Positions 51,510 through 62,929 are shown, counted from the stretch's first letter. The stretch: DNA of 64,000 bases from Photorhabdus sp. CRCIA-P01 (GCF_003545805.1 NZ_NMQR01000001.1:1-64000); one strand, 5' to 3'. Notes: a model not told the origin generated them from the letters alone. Translations and numbers: made by a program.

Positions 51510-52928
51510 ATGGCTAGCATTTCTTCATTAGGCGCCGGGTCGGGGATGGATCTGGGCTCTATATTGGATAAACTTCAGGCAGCAGAACAAAAACGTTTAG
51601 TACCGCTGACAGAGCAACAAACCAGTTATAAAGGTAAGCTAACCGCTTTTGGTACATTAAAAGGCAGTTTAGAAAAACTGGAAACCGCATCTGAATCACT
51701 GAAAAAGTTCGATAAACTTAACACCACCACTGCCAGCGAAAAACATGATGCATTCGTTGCTAGTACTGATTCTAAAGCCAGCCCAGGTAACTACAGTATT
51801 GAAGTTAAGCAATTAGCGCAGGCACAATCATTACAGGCAGAAAAAGTCAGTAATATCAAAGAACCTATAGGGGAAGATTTGGGTGAAGGTAAAACCCGAA
51901 TAATCACCATTACTCAGCCTGGCGAAAAAAAGCCGATGAAAATCGAGCTGACACACAACCAAACATCCATTATTGAGATTCGTGATGCAATTAATAAACA
52001 AGAAGGTAATGTCAACGCCAGTATTATTAAGGCAAAAGATGGCGAAAACTATTTAGTGCTAACGGCTAAAAAAGCTGGCACTGAATCCGTGATGACCATC
52101 AAAGTTGAAGGTGATAACAAACTTAGCCAATTTTTAGACTATACTCCGGGTACAACGAGTAAACTAACTCAAACCGTCGAAGCTAAGAATGCACTCTTGA
52201 CCGTTAATAACATTCCAATTGAGCGTCAGACAAACCATATTACCGATGCACCCGAAGGCGTTAAACTGGATCTGAAAAAAACGACCGAAGATAAAGATAA
52301 ACTTGGGAAACATAAGCCAGAAATGTTGGTCGTATCCCGTGATATCGAGCCGATGAAAGAGGCAATTAAAAACTGGGTTGATGCTTATAATGAGTTGCAA
52401 ACGACATTTGATTCACTGACCAAATATAAGCCAGTAAAACAGGGTGAAGAACCGTCGAAAGACAATGGTGCTTTATTGGGTGACAGTACATTACGCGGAA
52501 TACAGAATCAACTAAAAAGCCAGATTTTCAGCTCTCAGGCGGCTAATGATATTCCAACCCTAAATAAACTGGGCATTAAACAAAAGCTTGACGGTAAACT
52601 AGAAATTGATAACGAAAAACTAGAAAAGAATCTAAAAGAAAAACCGGCTAATGTGAAAGCATTCTTTATGGGTAACGGTAAAGAAACAGGTTTTGCCACT
52701 CAGACCCATAAACTATTAAAAGATGCTCTGGATAGCCATGAAGGTACCTTGGTTACCGCCACCAATGGCATTAACAAGCGCCTAAAAACCCTTGAGAGAC
52801 AAGTGGACAGGACGAAAGACAGTATTAACCAAACGGTTGAACGTTATAAACGCCAATTTTCACAACTGGATAAAATGGTCACTTCCTTGACACAGACCGG
52901 TAACTTCCTATTACAGCAGATGAGATAA
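51510..52928 (+). CDS. fliD: Flagellar filament cap protein FliD
   Basis: A 472-aa hook-associated protein 2. The N-terminus SISSLGAGSGMDLGSILDKLQAAEQKRLVPLTEQQTSYKGKLTAFGTLKGSLEKL and the C-terminal coiled region INKRLKTLERQVDRTKDSINQTVERYKRQFSQLDKMVTSLTQTGNFLLQQM are standard. It forms the pentameric cap that folds flagellin at the filament tip. The middle domain is lysine/glutamate-rich. It is the first gene of fliDST. Confidence 0.95.
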   Translation: MASISSLGAGSGMDLGSILDKLQAAEQKRLVPLTEQQTSYKGKLTAFGTLKGSLEKLETASESLKKFDKLNTTTASEKHDAFVASTDSKASPGNYSIEVKQLAQAQSLQAEKVSNIKEPIGEDLGEGKTRIITITQPGEKKPMKIELTHNQTSIIEIRDAINKQEGNVNASIIKAKDGENYLVLTAKKAGTESVMTIKVEGDNKLSQFLDYTPGTTSKLTQTVEAKNALLTVNNIPIERQTNHITDAPEGVKLDLKKTTEDKDKLGKHKPEMLVVSRDIEPMKEAIKNWVDAYNELQTTFDSLTKYKPVKQGEEPSKDNGALLGDSTLRGIQNQLKSQIFSSQAANDIPTLNKLGIKQKLDGKLEIDNEKLEKNLKEKPANVKAFFMGNGKETGFATQTHKLLKDALDSHEGTLVTATNGINKRLKTLERQVDRTKDSINQTVERYKRQFSQLDKMVTSLTQTGNFLLQQMR

Positions 52929-52940
52929 TTAAAGGAAATT

Positions 52941-53351
52941 ATGTATCAACGTTCGGCAAGTCAATTATATGCCCAGATAGATGTGGAGAGCGAAATTATG
53001 AATGCCTCCCCCTATCAGTTGATTCAGATTTTGTTCAACGGGGCGCTTAGCGCCCTACGTCGAGCAATTATTCTGATGGAACAAGGTAATATCGCAGAAA
53101 AAGGTGCAGCTATTTCCAAAGCGATCAATATCATTGATAATGGCCTCAAACAGGGGTTAGATAACGAAAAAGGTGGAGAGCTGGCACACAATCTCGCTTC
53201 CCTTTACGACTATATGACCCAACGTTTACTCCACGCTAATTTACGTAATGATGAATCAGCCATTACCGAAGTAATCAAGTTACTCACCGAGATTTCAGAC
53301 GCTTGGCGGCAAATTGGCCCTCATTACAACGGCAGTCAGGATATTGTTTAA
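52941..53351 (+). CDS. fliS: Flagellin export chaperone FliS
   Basis: A 136-aa helical chaperone (MYQRSASQLYAQIDVESEIMNASPYQLIQILFNGALSALRRAIILMEQGNIAEKGAAISKAINIIDNGLKQGLD). It binds the C-terminus of flagellin and keeps it unfolded for export. It starts 12 bp after fliD with AAAGGA, and its stop overlaps the fliT start. Confidence 0.94.
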   Translation: MYQRSASQLYAQIDVESEIMNASPYQLIQILFNGALSALRRAIILMEQGNIAEKGAAISKAINIIDNGLKQGLDNEKGGELAHNLASLYDYMTQRLLHANLRNDESAITEVIKLLTEISDAWRQIGPHYNGSQDIV

Positions 53352-53725
53352 TGGATAATGAAATGGATCTTTTGTCAGCTTACCAACGGATCCTAAGTTT
53401 AAGTGAGCAAATGCTTAATTTAGCCAAAAATGAAAAATGGGATGAACTTGTTGATATGGAAATCACCTACCTCAAGGCAGTAGAAGTGATCAGCCACTCT
53501 TCAATATCATCGACAACTTCTCTTTCGTTACAGCAAAAAATGACCAACATCTTGCAGATAATTTTAGATAATGAAAATGAGATTAAAAAACTACTACAGA
53601 AAAGACTTGATGAGTTAAGTAAACTCATCAAACAAGCCAGCCGACAGCAATTATTAAATGATAGCTACGGCCAATTTCCTGTTGAACCTTATCATATTCT
53701 TATGAATTCTACGGAGCAAAAGTAA
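53351..53725 (+). CDS. fliT: Flagellar export chaperone FliT
   Basis: A 124-aa helical protein (MDNEMDLLSAYQRILSLSEQMLNLAKNEKWDELVDMEITYLKAVEVI). FliT chaperones FliD and inhibits FlhDC. The start at 53351 overlaps the fliS stop (TAATG), giving translational coupling; the longer upstream frame is an artefact. A GGTGATG/CATCACC hairpin follows at 53738-53757. Confidence 0.9.
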   Translation: MDNEMDLLSAYQRILSLSEQMLNLAKNEKWDELVDMEITYLKAVEVISHSSISSTTSLSLQQKMTNILQIILDNENEIKKLLQKRLDELSKLIKQASRQQLLNDSYGQFPVEPYHILMNSTEQK

Positions 53726-53737
53726 TTGAGAAATAAA

Positions 53738-53757
53738 GGTGATGTATCTTCATCACC
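53738..53757 (+). terminator. Hairpin terminator of fliDST
   Basis: Arms GGTGATG and CATCACC with a 6-base loop lie 13 bp after the fliT stop, followed by ATTATTT. Confidence 0.6.
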
Positions 53758-54079
53758 ATTATTTACTCGTTTTGTGAGCTTGGTTTAGAACGTATTGATT
53801 TCAATTCAGATCATAAGAAATAGATAAAAAATCTGGGTGATCAAATAATACCCTGCTTTTCATTTTCAATATCTTATACGTCAATGAAAGGTATTTTACA
53901 TTTCTGACACAAATTATAGAGATTCTCTATAATCCATCAGCAAAAACAATTCTCCCATAAAGTGACTCTGCAAGCGAACCAGAAATTTGAGTCCAGGCAT
54001 CCGTGGGGTAATATGGTCGCCCCTGTAAGTTGTCGATAATACAAAAGGTTTATGACAATAGATATCAATAAGTTAATAC
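53758..54079. other. Intergenic region between fliT and fliE, no supported feature
   Basis: About 320 bp between the convergent fliT and fliE genes. I see no ORF with a credible start, no tRNA-like fold and no strong hairpin. Confidence 0.35.
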
Positions 54080-54391
54080 CTACACCGGCATATTCATAAT
54101 CTCCTGATAAGAAGCCACCAGCTTATTTCTTACCTGGACGCCCATTTGCAAAGCGATACTGGATTTCTGCATCTCCACCATAACATCATTCAATTCAACT
54201 CCGGGTACACCCAGTGTAAAATCCTGAGTTTGTTTTGTGGCATTCAAACGTGTCTGATTAATTTTACCAATGGCTGCCGTCAGTTGACTGGCAAATCCCC
54301 CCTGCAACGGTATTGGTTTTGCGATACTTGCTGCCTGTAACACCTGAGCCTGCATCTGTTGCAGCACACCTTCAATTGCCTGAATTGACAT
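54080..54391 (-). CDS. fliE: Flagellar basal-body adaptor FliE
   Basis: A 103-aa protein (MSIQAIEGVLQQMQAQVLQAAS...FASQLTAAIGKINQTRLNATKQTQDFTLGVPGVELNDVMVEMQKSSIALQMGVQVRNKLVASYQEIMNMPV). FliE links the MS ring to the rod and is needed for export of rod proteins. As usual it is divergent from the fliF operon; the ~285-bp space between them must hold both promoters, but I could not pick a clear FlhDC site. Confidence 0.94.
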   Translation of the reverse strand: MSIQAIEGVLQQMQAQVLQAASIAKPIPLQGGFASQLTAAIGKINQTRLNATKQTQDFTLGVPGVELNDVMVEMQKSSIALQMGVQVRNKLVASYQEIMNMPV

Positions 54392-54675
54392 AAAAACCTC
54401 GTGTTAAACCACCCTATACCCTACGCAATTCAATGCCATATTAACCTGAGATTTATACGGCATATTTTTAGATTGCCACCCTAACATAGCCCCCTCAATC
54501 TAAAGCGGGTAATTAAAGTAAAAAGTCAGGGCTTATTGTGCCATTAAAAGATGAGTGAACAGCGAATAATGACAAGAATGAAAATAGGAAGAATTTTTTC
54601 GCTTGCGTATGGGGAGTCTGTTTTGTTACGCCACGCTTTTAGTATTCATGTTGAACAGCAAGGCAAGGATCGTCT

Positions 54676-56379
54676 ATGAGTGCCGCAACAACTGACGTTG
54701 AAAATCAAACTAAAGGTTTCAGTGCTATCATTAACCAGATAAAAGCTGATCCTAAAGTGCCATTATTAGTTGCCGGCAGCGCAGCCATTGCGATTGTCAT
54801 TGCCCTTTTCCTGTGGTTACGCAGCCCCGATTATCGGGTGCTTTACAGTAATCTAAGCGATAAAGATGGTGGCGATATTGTCACCCAACTAACCCAATTA
54901 AATGTCCCTTACCGTTTTGCCGAAAATGGCGCGGCTATCATGATCCCTGCCGAACAGGTGCATGAGACACGGCTAAGATTGGCACAACAAGGGCTACCTA
55001 AAGGTGGAGCTGCTGGATTCGAACTACTCGATAAAGAAAAGTTTGGGATCAGCCAATTTAGTGAGCAAGTTAACTACCAAAGGGCATTGGAAGGTGAACT
55101 GTCACGTACCATTGAATCTTTAGGGCCGGTGCAAAATGCCCGCGTTCACCTTGCACTCCCCAAACCCTCGCTGTTTGTCCGTGAACAGAAATCGCCCTCA
55201 GCTTCCGTTACTGTTGGATTACTGCAAGGCCGTACCTTGGATGAAGGCCAGATAAACGCCATCGTCCATATGGTTTCCAGCAGTGTCGCTGGCTTACCAC
55301 CGGGCAACGTCACTATCGTTGATCAGACCGGACGTCTGTTGACCCAAGCCGACGCCACCGGACGTGACCTAAACACCAGTCAACTGAAATACATTCAGGA
55401 AGTAGAAAACCGTTTCCAGCATCGTATTGAAGCAATTCTGACTCCGGTTGTCGGTCGTGGTAACGTTCACGCACAAGTGACAGCTCAGGTGGATTTTTCT
55501 CGCCGCGAAGAGACAGCGGAAGAATATAAACCTAATCAGCCACCAAATCAGGCGGCGGTTCGCTCAAAACAGTTAAGTGAAAGCGAACAGAGTGGCGGCC
55601 CTCGGGTTGGCGGTATTCCCGGTGCGCTTTCCAATCAACCGAGCCCTCCACCGAGTGCGCCGATTGATAAACCCAACACCAAAGAGAACAATAAAAACGA
55701 CAAGAGCGATAAGAAAGCATCATCCGCTGGTAGTAGTCACGAGCGCATGGTCAACAATAATCGCAATAACCGCCGTGACGAAACCACAAACTATGAAGTG
55801 GACCGGACTATTCGCCATGTGCAACAGCAAGCTGGCGGTGTTGAACGCTTATCTGTCGCCGTTGTCGTCAATTATGCCACGATAGCAGGCAAAAATGGCC
55901 CGGAAACTCAGGCGCTGACACCGGAACAACTGGCGAAAATAGAAGCGCTGACCAGAGAAGCAATGGGCTTTTCCAAAGAGCGTGGCGACAGTTTGAATGT
56001 GGTTAATACACCATTTACTGAAAGCAAAGAAAATATCGAAGTGATCCCGGTATGGCAGAATCCGGTTCTGCTGGAAAAAGCCTTTGATTTTGGTCGCTAC
56101 CTTCTGTTGATACTGGTGGCGTGGCTTCTGTGGCGCAAAATGGTGGTTCCTCAACTCGCCAAAAAACGCGCCGCGGAAAAAGCCGCCCTTGAAGCACGGA
56201 AAGTGCAGAAAAAACAAGTGACTGAATCGAGTGCGGAAATGGATGAAAAAACCCGCCAGAGACTGACTCGTCAACGGGTCAGTGCTGAAATTCAAAGCCA
56301 ACGTATCCGCGAACTGGCAGAAAAAGATCCTCGCGTAGTGGCGCTGGTGATCCGTCAATGGATGAGTAACGAACAATGA
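54676..56379 (+). CDS. fliF: Flagellar MS-ring protein FliF
   Basis: A 567-aa membrane ring protein. A first membrane segment ([20 protein letters not shown], residues ~30-50) is followed by the ring-building domains ([20 protein letters not shown]...[39 protein letters not shown]). A Pro/Lys/Asn-rich linker lies near residues 275-365. The second membrane segment is [17 protein letters not shown], with a FliG-binding C-terminus after it. The stop overlaps the fliG start by 4 bp. Confidence 0.95.
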   Translation: MSAATTDVENQTKGFSAIINQIKADPKVPLLVAGSAAIAIVIALFLWLRSPDYRVLYSNLSDKDGGDIVTQLTQLNVPYRFAENGAAIMIPAEQVHETRLRLAQQGLPKGGAAGFELLDKEKFGISQFSEQVNYQRALEGELSRTIESLGPVQNARVHLALPKPSLFVREQKSPSASVTVGLLQGRTLDEGQINAIVHMVSSSVAGLPPGNVTIVDQTGRLLTQADATGRDLNTSQLKYIQEVENRFQHRIEAILTPVVGRGNVHAQVTAQVDFSRREETAEEYKPNQPPNQAAVRSKQLSESEQSGGPRVGGIPGALSNQPSPPPSAPIDKPNTKENNKNDKSDKKASSAGSSHERMVNNNRNNRRDETTNYEVDRTIRHVQQQAGGVERLSVAVVVNYATIAGKNGPETQALTPEQLAKIEALTREAMGFSKERGDSLNVVNTPFTESKENIEVIPVWQNPVLLEKAFDFGRYLLLILVAWLLWRKMVVPQLAKKRAAEKAALEARKVQKKQVTESSAEMDEKTRQRLTRQRVSAEIQSQRIRELAEKDPRVVALVIRQWMSNEQ

Positions 56380-57368
56380 GCCTGAACGGAACAGAAAAAA
56401 GCGCCGTCATGTTAATGACCCTGGGAGAAGATCAGGCGGCCGAGGTGTTTAAGCACCTGAACTCCAGGGAAGTCCAACAACTCAGTATCACCATGGCGGG
56501 TATGCGCCAGGTTTCCAACCAGCAACTGGTCGATGTCTTAGCTGAGTTTGAAGAGGATGCCGGCCAATATGCGGCACTGAGTATCAATGCAAGTGACTAT
56601 CTGCGTTCGGTGTTGATTAAAGCGCTGGGTGAAGAACGCGCTTCCAGTCTGCTTGAAGATATTCTCGAATCCCGTGAAACCACCACCGGTATGGAGACCC
56701 TCAACTTTATGGAACCTCAAATGGCAGCCGATATGATCCGTGAAGAGCATCCACAGATTATCGCCACCATTCTGGTTCACTTAAATCGTGGACAAGCAGC
56801 CGATATCCTTGCGCTGTTTGATGACAAATTACGCAACGATATCATGCTACGTATCGCGACTTTCGGTGGTGTACAGCCGGCTGCACTGGCGGAACTCACG
56901 GAAGTGCTCAATAACCTGTTAGACGGTCAAAATCTCAAACGTAGCAAAATGGGTGGCGTTCGTACCGCAGCTGAAATTATCAACCTGATGAAAAGTCAGC
57001 AAGAGGAGAATGTTATCGAAGCCATGCGTGCCTACGATAACGAACTGGCACAAAAAATCATCGATGAAATGTTCCTGTTCGAAAACCTTATCGATGTGGA
57101 TGACCGAGGTATCCAACGCCTGTTGCAGGAAATCACAACTGACTCCCTGCTCATTGCACTGAAAGGCTGTAACCAGCAACTGCGCGATCATTTCCTCAAC
57201 AACATGTCTCAGCGTGCCGCGGAGATTATGCGCGATGACCTGGCAAACCGTGGTCCGGTGCGGATGTCGCAAGTGGAAAGCGAACAGAAAGCGATTCTGC
57301 TTATTGTCCGTCGTCTGGCGGAAAGCGGCGAGATTATCCTGAATGGTGGCGACGATAGCTATGTCTGA
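56376..57368 (+). CDS. fliG: Flagellar motor switch protein FliG
   Basis: A 330-aa rotor protein: [28 protein letters not shown] at the N-terminus (FliF-binding), [14 protein letters not shown] in the middle, and the charged torque helix region in the C-terminal domain ([28 protein letters not shown]). It couples stator force to rotation and with FliM/FliN sets the direction. ATGA overlap with fliF; fliH starts before its stop. Confidence 0.95.
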   Translation: MSLNGTEKSAVMLMTLGEDQAAEVFKHLNSREVQQLSITMAGMRQVSNQQLVDVLAEFEEDAGQYAALSINASDYLRSVLIKALGEERASSLLEDILESRETTTGMETLNFMEPQMAADMIREEHPQIIATILVHLNRGQAADILALFDDKLRNDIMLRIATFGGVQPAALAELTEVLNNLLDGQNLKRSKMGGVRTAAEIINLMKSQQEENVIEAMRAYDNELAQKIIDEMFLFENLIDVDDRGIQRLLQEITTDSLLIALKGCNQQLRDHFLNNMSQRAAEIMRDDLANRGPVRMSQVESEQKAILLIVRRLAESGEIILNGGDDSYV

Positions 57369-58065
57369 TAAGTTAAACAATGCTGACTGGCAACCCTGGA
57401 AACCAAACGAACTGACACAGTGGGAAAAACTACGGGCCAAACCAGAGCCCGTTGATGACTCACAGGAAGACTCTGAGCGCAATGAAATCCTTGAACAGGC
57501 GGCAATGCTGGATAACCTGAAAGAACAGGCTCGCCAGGCAGGCCATGAACAAGGATTTACCGAGGGCCAAACACAAGGTTATGAAAAAGGTTACCAAGCC
57601 GGCTTAGAGGCCGGTCTGGAACAGGGGCTAAAAGATGCCATTCAGCAACAGAAACCTATCACAGAGCAGTGGCAAAATCTGCTGACCGATTTCCAACACT
57701 CACTGGAAGGGCTTGACACGATCATTGCATCCCGCTTGATGCAACTGTCACTGACCGCAGCAAAACAGATCCTAGGTCAGCCAGCGATTTGTGATGGCAC
57801 TGCCCTGCTCAATCAGATCCGTGAATTTATTCAACAGGAACCGATGTTGAGTGGTAAGCCTCAATTGCGGGTTCATCCACGAGATATGCCAATAATTGAA
57901 CAACAATTAGGCAATACGCTCTCATTACACGGCTGGCGCTTACTGGCAGATAACAAACTGCATCCTGGTGGTTGCAAAATCAGTGCGGATGAAGGCGATT
58001 TGGATGCCAGCCTGGCAACCCGCTGGCATGAGTTATGCCGGCTGGCCGCACCGGGGGAATTGTAA
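57361..58065 (+). CDS. fliH: Flagellar export ATPase regulator FliH
   Basis: A 234-aa negative regulator/stator of the FliI ATPase. The N-terminus contains [10 protein letters not shown] glycine-repeat coiled region ([33 protein letters not shown], GxxxG pattern) follows, then a C-terminal FliI-binding domain. The start at 57361 ([13 protein letters not shown]) overlaps the end of fliG. The stop overlaps the fliI start. Confidence 0.92.
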   Translation: MSDKLNNADWQPWKPNELTQWEKLRAKPEPVDDSQEDSERNEILEQAAMLDNLKEQARQAGHEQGFTEGQTQGYEKGYQAGLEAGLEQGLKDAIQQQKPITEQWQNLLTDFQHSLEGLDTIIASRLMQLSLTAAKQILGQPAICDGTALLNQIREFIQQEPMLSGKPQLRVHPRDMPIIEQQLGNTLSLHGWRLLADNKLHPGGCKISADEGDLDASLATRWHELCRLAAPGEL

Positions 58066-59429
58066 TGACAGCAAGACTCGGACGCTGGCTGGCGACACTG
58101 GATGCTTTTGAGCAGAAATTAGCGAAAACTTCGCTAGTGCGTCGTTATGGACGTCTGACCAGAGCGACCGGGCTGGTGATGGAGGCAACGGGTTTACATC
58201 TGCCTCTGGGGGCAACCTGCCTGATTGAACGACAAAATGGCAGCAATATTGAAGAAGTTGAAAGTGAAGTTGTCGGTTTTAATGGCGAAAAACTGCTCCT
58301 CATGCCACTTGAAGATCTGGAAGGAATTGTACCCGACGCCCGTGTATACGCGCGCCCGTACAGTGAAGATTGTGGCAGTGGACGCCAGTTACCCCTTGGC
58401 CCGGAACTGTTAGGACGGGTTTTGGATGGCGCCGGTCGTCCACTGGATGGGTTTCCTTCGCCAGATACCGGCTATCGTGCCCCACTCACCACACCGCCAA
58501 TCAACCCTCTGCAACGTACACCAATCAGTGATGTACTGGATGTCGGTGTACGAGCGATTAATGCCCTACTGACCGTAGGCCGTGGGCAACGTATGGGGTT
58601 GTTTGCCGGTTCCGGGGTGGGTAAAAGTGTCCTGCTTGGCATGATGGCACGTTATACACAGGCTGATGTGATTGTCGTTGGCTTGATCGGTGAACGTGGC
58701 CGTGAAGTTAAAGATTTTATTGAAAACATCCTTGGCGCCGCCGGTTTAGCCCGCTCAGTAGTTGTCGCCGCACCTGCCGATATTTCACCCCTGTTACGCA
58801 TGCAAGGTGCATCCTACGCGACCCGGATTGCCGAAGATTTTCGTGACCGGGGTCAACATGTATTACTGATCATGGATTCATTGACCCGCTACAGTATGGC
58901 GCAACGTGAAATTGCCCTAGCTATTGGTGAACCTCCGGCAACCAAAGGCTACCCTCCTTCGGTTTTTGCTAAACTTCCGGCGCTCGTGGAGCGGGCAGGC
59001 AATGGAGTGAATGGCGGTGGCTCCATTACCGCATTCTACACCGTACTGACCGAAGGTGATGATCAGCAAGACCCGATAGCCGATGCGGCCCGAGCGATTC
59101 TGGATGGTCACATTGTCCTTTCTCGTTCACTTGCGGAATCAGGGCACTACCCGGCAATTGATATTGAAGCTTCTATCAGCCGCGCGATGACGGCACTCAT
59201 TGATAAGCAGCACTACCGGCGAGTACAGCAGTTCAAACAACTACTCGCAAACTATCAGCGTAACCGTGATCTGATTAACGTCGGTGCTTATGCGGCAGGC
59301 AGTGATCCGCTATTGGACAAAGCCATTGAGCTTTATCCCTACATGGCACAATTTCTACAGCAAGATATTGAAGAACGTAGTGAATATGAAGCTGCCTGCA
59401 TTCAATTACAACAGTTGTTACCTACGTAA
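58065..59429 (+). CDS. fliI: Flagellum-specific export ATPase FliI
   Basis: A 454-aa F1-beta-like ATPase. Walker A is [15 protein letters not shown] (about residues 175-190), Walker B is [17 protein letters not shown], and [12 protein letters not shown] is the family motif. It drives unfolding and release of export cargo at the flagellar type III apparatus. The start at 58065 (MTARLGRWL) overlaps the fliH stop (TAATG); the upstream in-frame extension lies inside fliH and is not used. Confidence 0.95.
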   Translation: MTARLGRWLATLDAFEQKLAKTSLVRRYGRLTRATGLVMEATGLHLPLGATCLIERQNGSNIEEVESEVVGFNGEKLLLMPLEDLEGIVPDARVYARPYSEDCGSGRQLPLGPELLGRVLDGAGRPLDGFPSPDTGYRAPLTTPPINPLQRTPISDVLDVGVRAINALLTVGRGQRMGLFAGSGVGKSVLLGMMARYTQADVIVVGLIGERGREVKDFIENILGAAGLARSVVVAAPADISPLLRMQGASYATRIAEDFRDRGQHVLLIMDSLTRYSMAQREIALAIGEPPATKGYPPSVFAKLPALVERAGNGVNGGGSITAFYTVLTEGDDQQDPIADAARAILDGHIVLSRSLAESGHYPAIDIEASISRAMTALIDKQHYRRVQQFKQLLANYQRNRDLINVGAYAAGSDPLLDKAIELYPYMAQFLQQDIEERSEYEAACIQLQQLLPT

Positions 59430-59471
59430 CGTAACGATTTTCTGTGTGTTGCCATTAAAGCGAGGAAGAAG

Positions 59472-59915
59472 ATGCAGCAACAATCACCTCTCATGACCTT
59501 GCGTGACCTTGCACAAAATGCAGTGGAAAAAGCCACCACCCACCTGGCACAAGTTCGTCAGAACCATCAGCAAATGGAGCACCAACTCGCAACGTTGGTG
59601 GGCTATCAGGATGAATACCGGGAGCGCCTGAATGACACACTGAGTAATGGTATGCCATGCACTACTTGGCAAAATTATCAGCAATTCATGAAAACACTGG
59701 AAAAAGCGATTGAACAGCACAAATTGCAGCTCAATCAATGGCAACAGCGGCTTGATACGGCTTTATCACAGTGGCGGGAAAAACAACAACGTCTCAATGC
59801 TTTTGATACTTTGCAACAACGGGCAGATAACAACCGAAGATTACATCAGAACAGAACGGAGCAGAAACAGATGGATGAGTATGCCCAACATAGCGCACAA
59901 CGGAGAAATAAATAA
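59472..59915 (+). CDS. fliJ: Flagellar export chaperone FliJ
   Basis: A 147-aa antiparallel coiled-coil protein ([48 protein letters not shown]), rich in Gln and Lys/Arg. FliJ contacts FliI and FlhA and couples ATPase activity to proton-driven export. The start has GCGAGGAAG upstream. The stop overlaps the fliK start (TAATG). Confidence 0.92.
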   Translation: MQQQSPLMTLRDLAQNAVEKATTHLAQVRQNHQQMEHQLATLVGYQDEYRERLNDTLSNGMPCTTWQNYQQFMKTLEKAIEQHKLQLNQWQQRLDTALSQWREKQQRLNAFDTLQQRADNNRRLHQNRTEQKQMDEYAQHSAQRRNK

Positions 59916-61249
59916 TGAACCTCACTCTTTTGCCTGCCGACCTGAAACCGACAGAAAACCAACCAACGCGTAGTGATTCACTCACTGATGCCGATCAGTC
60001 TTCGGCTTTTGCTCAGTTTCTTAATCTGGAAACCGAACTGGCACAAAAAGGCGGGGTCAAACCGGGAAAAGTGTCATCCACAGAAGAAAAAGAGATTATA
60101 GATGATACAGACAACGGTTTATCGCCACTATTGTCTATCCCAAATGAATTGTCTATCCCAAATGAATTGTCTATCCCAAATGAATTACCTATCTCAAATG
60201 GAATGCCAACGGAGCCGATTACCTCCTCGCGGGTTTCCCTTGATGTAAAAGCAGATGTAAACAAACAACCGGCTTCTGTTGATGAAAAACTCATGTCAGC
60301 AGAAGAGCTGGCGGCAAGTTTACCCATACAATTATCCGGGTTAGCCATCAAATCAGAAAACCAGAAAAGTAGCCTCCAATCTGACGGACTCATTAAGCAT
60401 AATGACAAAAACCGTCAAATTAGCGCTCAAGAATTAGTCGTTACAGGATTATCGACTGAGGAGAATCCGCTGACTACGATTGCAGAACAGCCAGAACAAA
60501 AAGAACAGAAAGAACAAACAGAAGTACTTTTTAAAACCAAGCCTGAAAACGGACTTGGGCAAAATTCTTCGGTAAAACCCAAGATTACTGCCACAACTCT
60601 CCAGCATGAAACTGCAACTCAACCCCATCCACGTGAATCAGCATTAATTCAAACCCCTGCTCAAGCTGAAAGCCAGCCCGCGCCAGCAGTCACTGAAAAT
60701 CAACAAACCGGGCAAATCCCCTCTGTAGCAACCTCTCCCCTGCTTTCCGCCGGGCATAACCAGACGGCCCAGTTTCAGTTATCCAGTGCTTCCACCCCCT
60801 TACTGAATGCCCAGTTGGGGAGTGAAGAGTGGCAACAACAATTAAACCAGCAGATCATCTTGTTCAACCGCAATGGCCTGCAACAGGCAGAACTACGCCT
60901 GCATCCACAAGAGCTAGGCGCATTGCAAATCCGTATGTCTGTTGAAGATAATCAAGCACAATTGCATCTAGCATCGGCTCACAGCCATGTCCGGGCCGCA
61001 CTGGAAGCGGCATTACCGGGACTTCGCCATGCCTTGGCAGAAAGTGGTATTCAACTGACCCAAAGCAGTGTCAGCGGTGACAACGCCAATTCGTGGCAAC
61101 AACAACGTTCTGGTTCACAACATTCAGGCGGCACCGCAAGTCACCATGCGGATACTGCCTCGGAAAACCATTCCGCTACTGAATCCACGGTACATTTAAC
61201 ACCCCATCAACTGGCATCGGTTCGGGGCGGTGTGGATATTTTCGCCTGA
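59915..61249 (+). CDS. fliK: Flagellar hook-length control protein FliK
   Basis: A 444-aa molecular ruler. The long, poorly conserved, Gln/Glu/Ser/Pro-rich N-terminal ~290 residues are followed by the conserved C-terminal switch domain ([84 protein letters not shown]). An 18-bp tandem repeat encodes LSIPNE three times, with one degenerate copy, at 60131-60202; changes in its number would alter the ruler part. Confidence 0.92.
   Translation: MNLTLLPADLKPTENQPTRSDSLTDADQSSAFAQFLNLETELAQKGGVKPGKVSSTEEKEIIDDTDNGLSPLLSIPNELSIPNELSIPNELPISNGMPTEPITSSRVSLDVKADVNKQPASVDEKLMSAEELAASLPIQLSGLAIKSENQKSSLQSDGLIKHNDKNRQISAQELVVTGLSTEENPLTTIAEQPEQKEQKEQTEVLFKTKPENGLGQNSSVKPKITATTLQHETATQPHPRESALIQTPAQAESQPAPAVTENQQTGQIPSVATSPLLSAGHNQTAQFQLSSASTPLLNAQLGSEEWQQQLNQQIILFNRNGLQQAELRLHPQELGALQIRMSVEDNQAQLHLASAHSHVRAALEAALPGLRHALAESGIQLTQSSVSGDNANSWQQQRSGSQHSGGTASHHADTASENHSATESTVHLTPHQLASVRGGVDIFA
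60131..60202 (+). repeat. 18-bp tandem repeat (VNTR) inside fliK
   Basis: TTGTCTATCCCAAATGAA occurs at 60131-60148, 60149-60166 and 60167-60184, followed by a variant (60185-60202). The repeat keeps frame and adds LSIPNE units to FliK. Confidence 0.95.
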
Positions 61250-61442
61250 TGATGGAAGGTATTGATACGTACTATAAACAAGGCTCACAACAAACGAACG
61301 AGTTAGTAGTTTTTTCCCCGTTTGTTCCAGCTATTGCTGGCGGAAATACGCGGGATAATGATTATCGATATTGATGGATAAGCCAGTCCGCCACGGAACG
61401 CGTGGACACTTATCCGCAACAAAAACAGGAATTTGTCTGTCC

Positions 61443-61919
61443 ATGTCTGACTATAGCTACGAGCGTAAACGCAAAAATCCATTTGGGATGATACTGTTAG
61501 TACTGATTGCCGTTATCGGTGCCGCCATCGGGGGATACAGTTGGTGGGCACTTAAACAGGCAAAAGAGAGTGACTCCGCGGCATCCAAAACCATAGAAGC
61601 CCCGGTCTTCATGACTCTGGAGCCTTTTACCGTCAACCTGATCGACAATGAAGATCACTTTGACCGAGTGCTCTACATTGGTGTGACTTTACGTTTAGCC
61701 GATGAAAAAACTCGACAGCGCTTCCACGAGTATCTGCCGGAAGTTCGTAGCCGTATGTTGTTGTTGCTATCACGCCAAAAATCGGCCGATCTGGCGCATG
61801 ACAACGGCAAATTGCGTCTGATGGATGACATCAAGCAAACACTGCGCCCAACCTTGGTACCCGGTGAACCGGATCAGGTCATCACCGATGTGCTGTTTAC
61901 CACGTTTATTCTACGATAA
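61443..61919 (+). CDS. fliL: Flagellar basal-body-associated protein FliL
   Basis: A 158-aa single-pass inner-membrane protein. The N-terminal basic stretch MSDYSYERKRKNP is followed by one membrane segment (FGMILLVLIAVIGAAIGGYSWWAL) and a periplasmic domain (FMTLEPFTVNLIDNEDHFDRVLYIGVTLRLADEKTRQRFHEYLPEVRSRMLLLLSRQKSADL). It supports stator function around the motor. The start at 61443 fits the family length; a longer frame to 61371 is not used. It lies ~190 bp after fliK, with no feature found in the gap, so it may begin a second operon (fliLMNOPQR). Confidence 0.92.
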   Translation: MSDYSYERKRKNPFGMILLVLIAVIGAAIGGYSWWALKQAKESDSAASKTIEAPVFMTLEPFTVNLIDNEDHFDRVLYIGVTLRLADEKTRQRFHEYLPEVRSRMLLLLSRQKSADLAHDNGKLRLMDDIKQTLRPTLVPGEPDQVITDVLFTTFILR

Positions 61920-61924
61920 TCACC

Positions 61925-62929
61925 ATGAGTGACAATATTCTTTCACAGGCAGAGATTGATGCTCTGCTCAATGGCGACAGTGCCAGTGACGACGCGGAAA
62001 ATACCGCGTCCAGGGAAAATGAGGTTCGCCCTTATGATCCCAATACCCAACGCCGTGTTATTCGGGAACGTCTGCAAGCACTGGAAATTATTAATGAACG
62101 CTTTGCTCGTCATTTCAGGATGGGATTGTTTAACATGCTCCGCCGTAGTCCTGACATTACAGTCGGTGCAATAAAAATTCAGCCTTATCATGAATTCGCC
62201 CGTAACCTGGCAGTACCGACCAACCTTAACCTGGTTCATCTGAAACCATTGAGAGGAACAGCGCTGTTTGCATTCGCACCAAGCCTGGTTTACATCGCGG
62301 TGGATAACCTGTTTGGTGGTGACGGACGTTTCCCGACCAAAGTGGAAGGTCGTGAATTCACCCATACTGAACAACGAGTGATTAACCGGATGTTACGTAT
62401 GGCGCTGGATTCCTATCGTGATGCCTGGAGTGCCATTTTCAAAATTGAAGTGGAATATATCCGCTCTGAAATGCAGGTAAAATTTACCAACATTACGACA
62501 TCACCGAACGATATTGTGGTGACAACGCCATTTCAAGTGGAAATTGGTGCGTTGAGTGGTGAATTTAATATCTGTATTCCGTTTGCCATGATCGAACCCC
62601 TACGGGAACGTCTGACCAATCCACCGTTGGAAAATGTCCGGCAAGAAGATAGCCTGTGGCGAGAAAGCCTGGTAAAACAGGTTCAGCATTCAGAACTAGA
62701 ATTAGTCGCTAACTTTGCTGATATTCCGCTAAGGCTGTCAAAAATCCTGCAACTCCAGCCGGGGGATATCTTACCTATTGATAAACCCGAACGCCTGATC
62801 GTTCACGTCGATGGTGTGCCCGTGCTCACCAGTCAGTACGGAACATTAAACGGGCAATATGCCCTGCGTGTCGAACACCTTATTAACCCTGTTTTAAATG
62901 CTCTGGATGAGGAACAGCCCAATGAGTGA
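61925..62929 (+). CDS. fliM: Flagellar motor switch protein FliM
   Basis: A 334-aa switch protein. The N-terminal CheY-binding motif DNILSQAEIDALLNG is present. The CheC-like middle domain includes GTALFAFAPSLVYIAVDNLFGGDGRFPTKVEGREFTHTEQRVINRMLRMALDSYRDAW. The C-terminal SpoA-like domain binds FliN. It lies 5 bp after fliL; the stop overlaps the fliN start. Confidence 0.95.
   Translation: MSDNILSQAEIDALLNGDSASDDAENTASRENEVRPYDPNTQRRVIRERLQALEIINERFARHFRMGLFNMLRRSPDITVGAIKIQPYHEFARNLAVPTNLNLVHLKPLRGTALFAFAPSLVYIAVDNLFGGDGRFPTKVEGREFTHTEQRVINRMLRMALDSYRDAWSAIFKIEVEYIRSEMQVKFTNITTSPNDIVVTTPFQVEIGALSGEFNICIPFAMIEPLRERLTNPPLENVRQEDSLWRESLVKQVQHSELELVANFADIPLRLSKILQLQPGDILPIDKPERLIVHVDGVPVLTSQYGTLNGQYALRVEHLINPVLNALDEEQPNE

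Noticed and set aside
60131-60202. Short regular repeat considered as a CRISPR array
   Set aside because: The units are directly adjacent without spacers, in frame inside fliK, so it is a coding VNTR. No CRISPR array was seen in the window.
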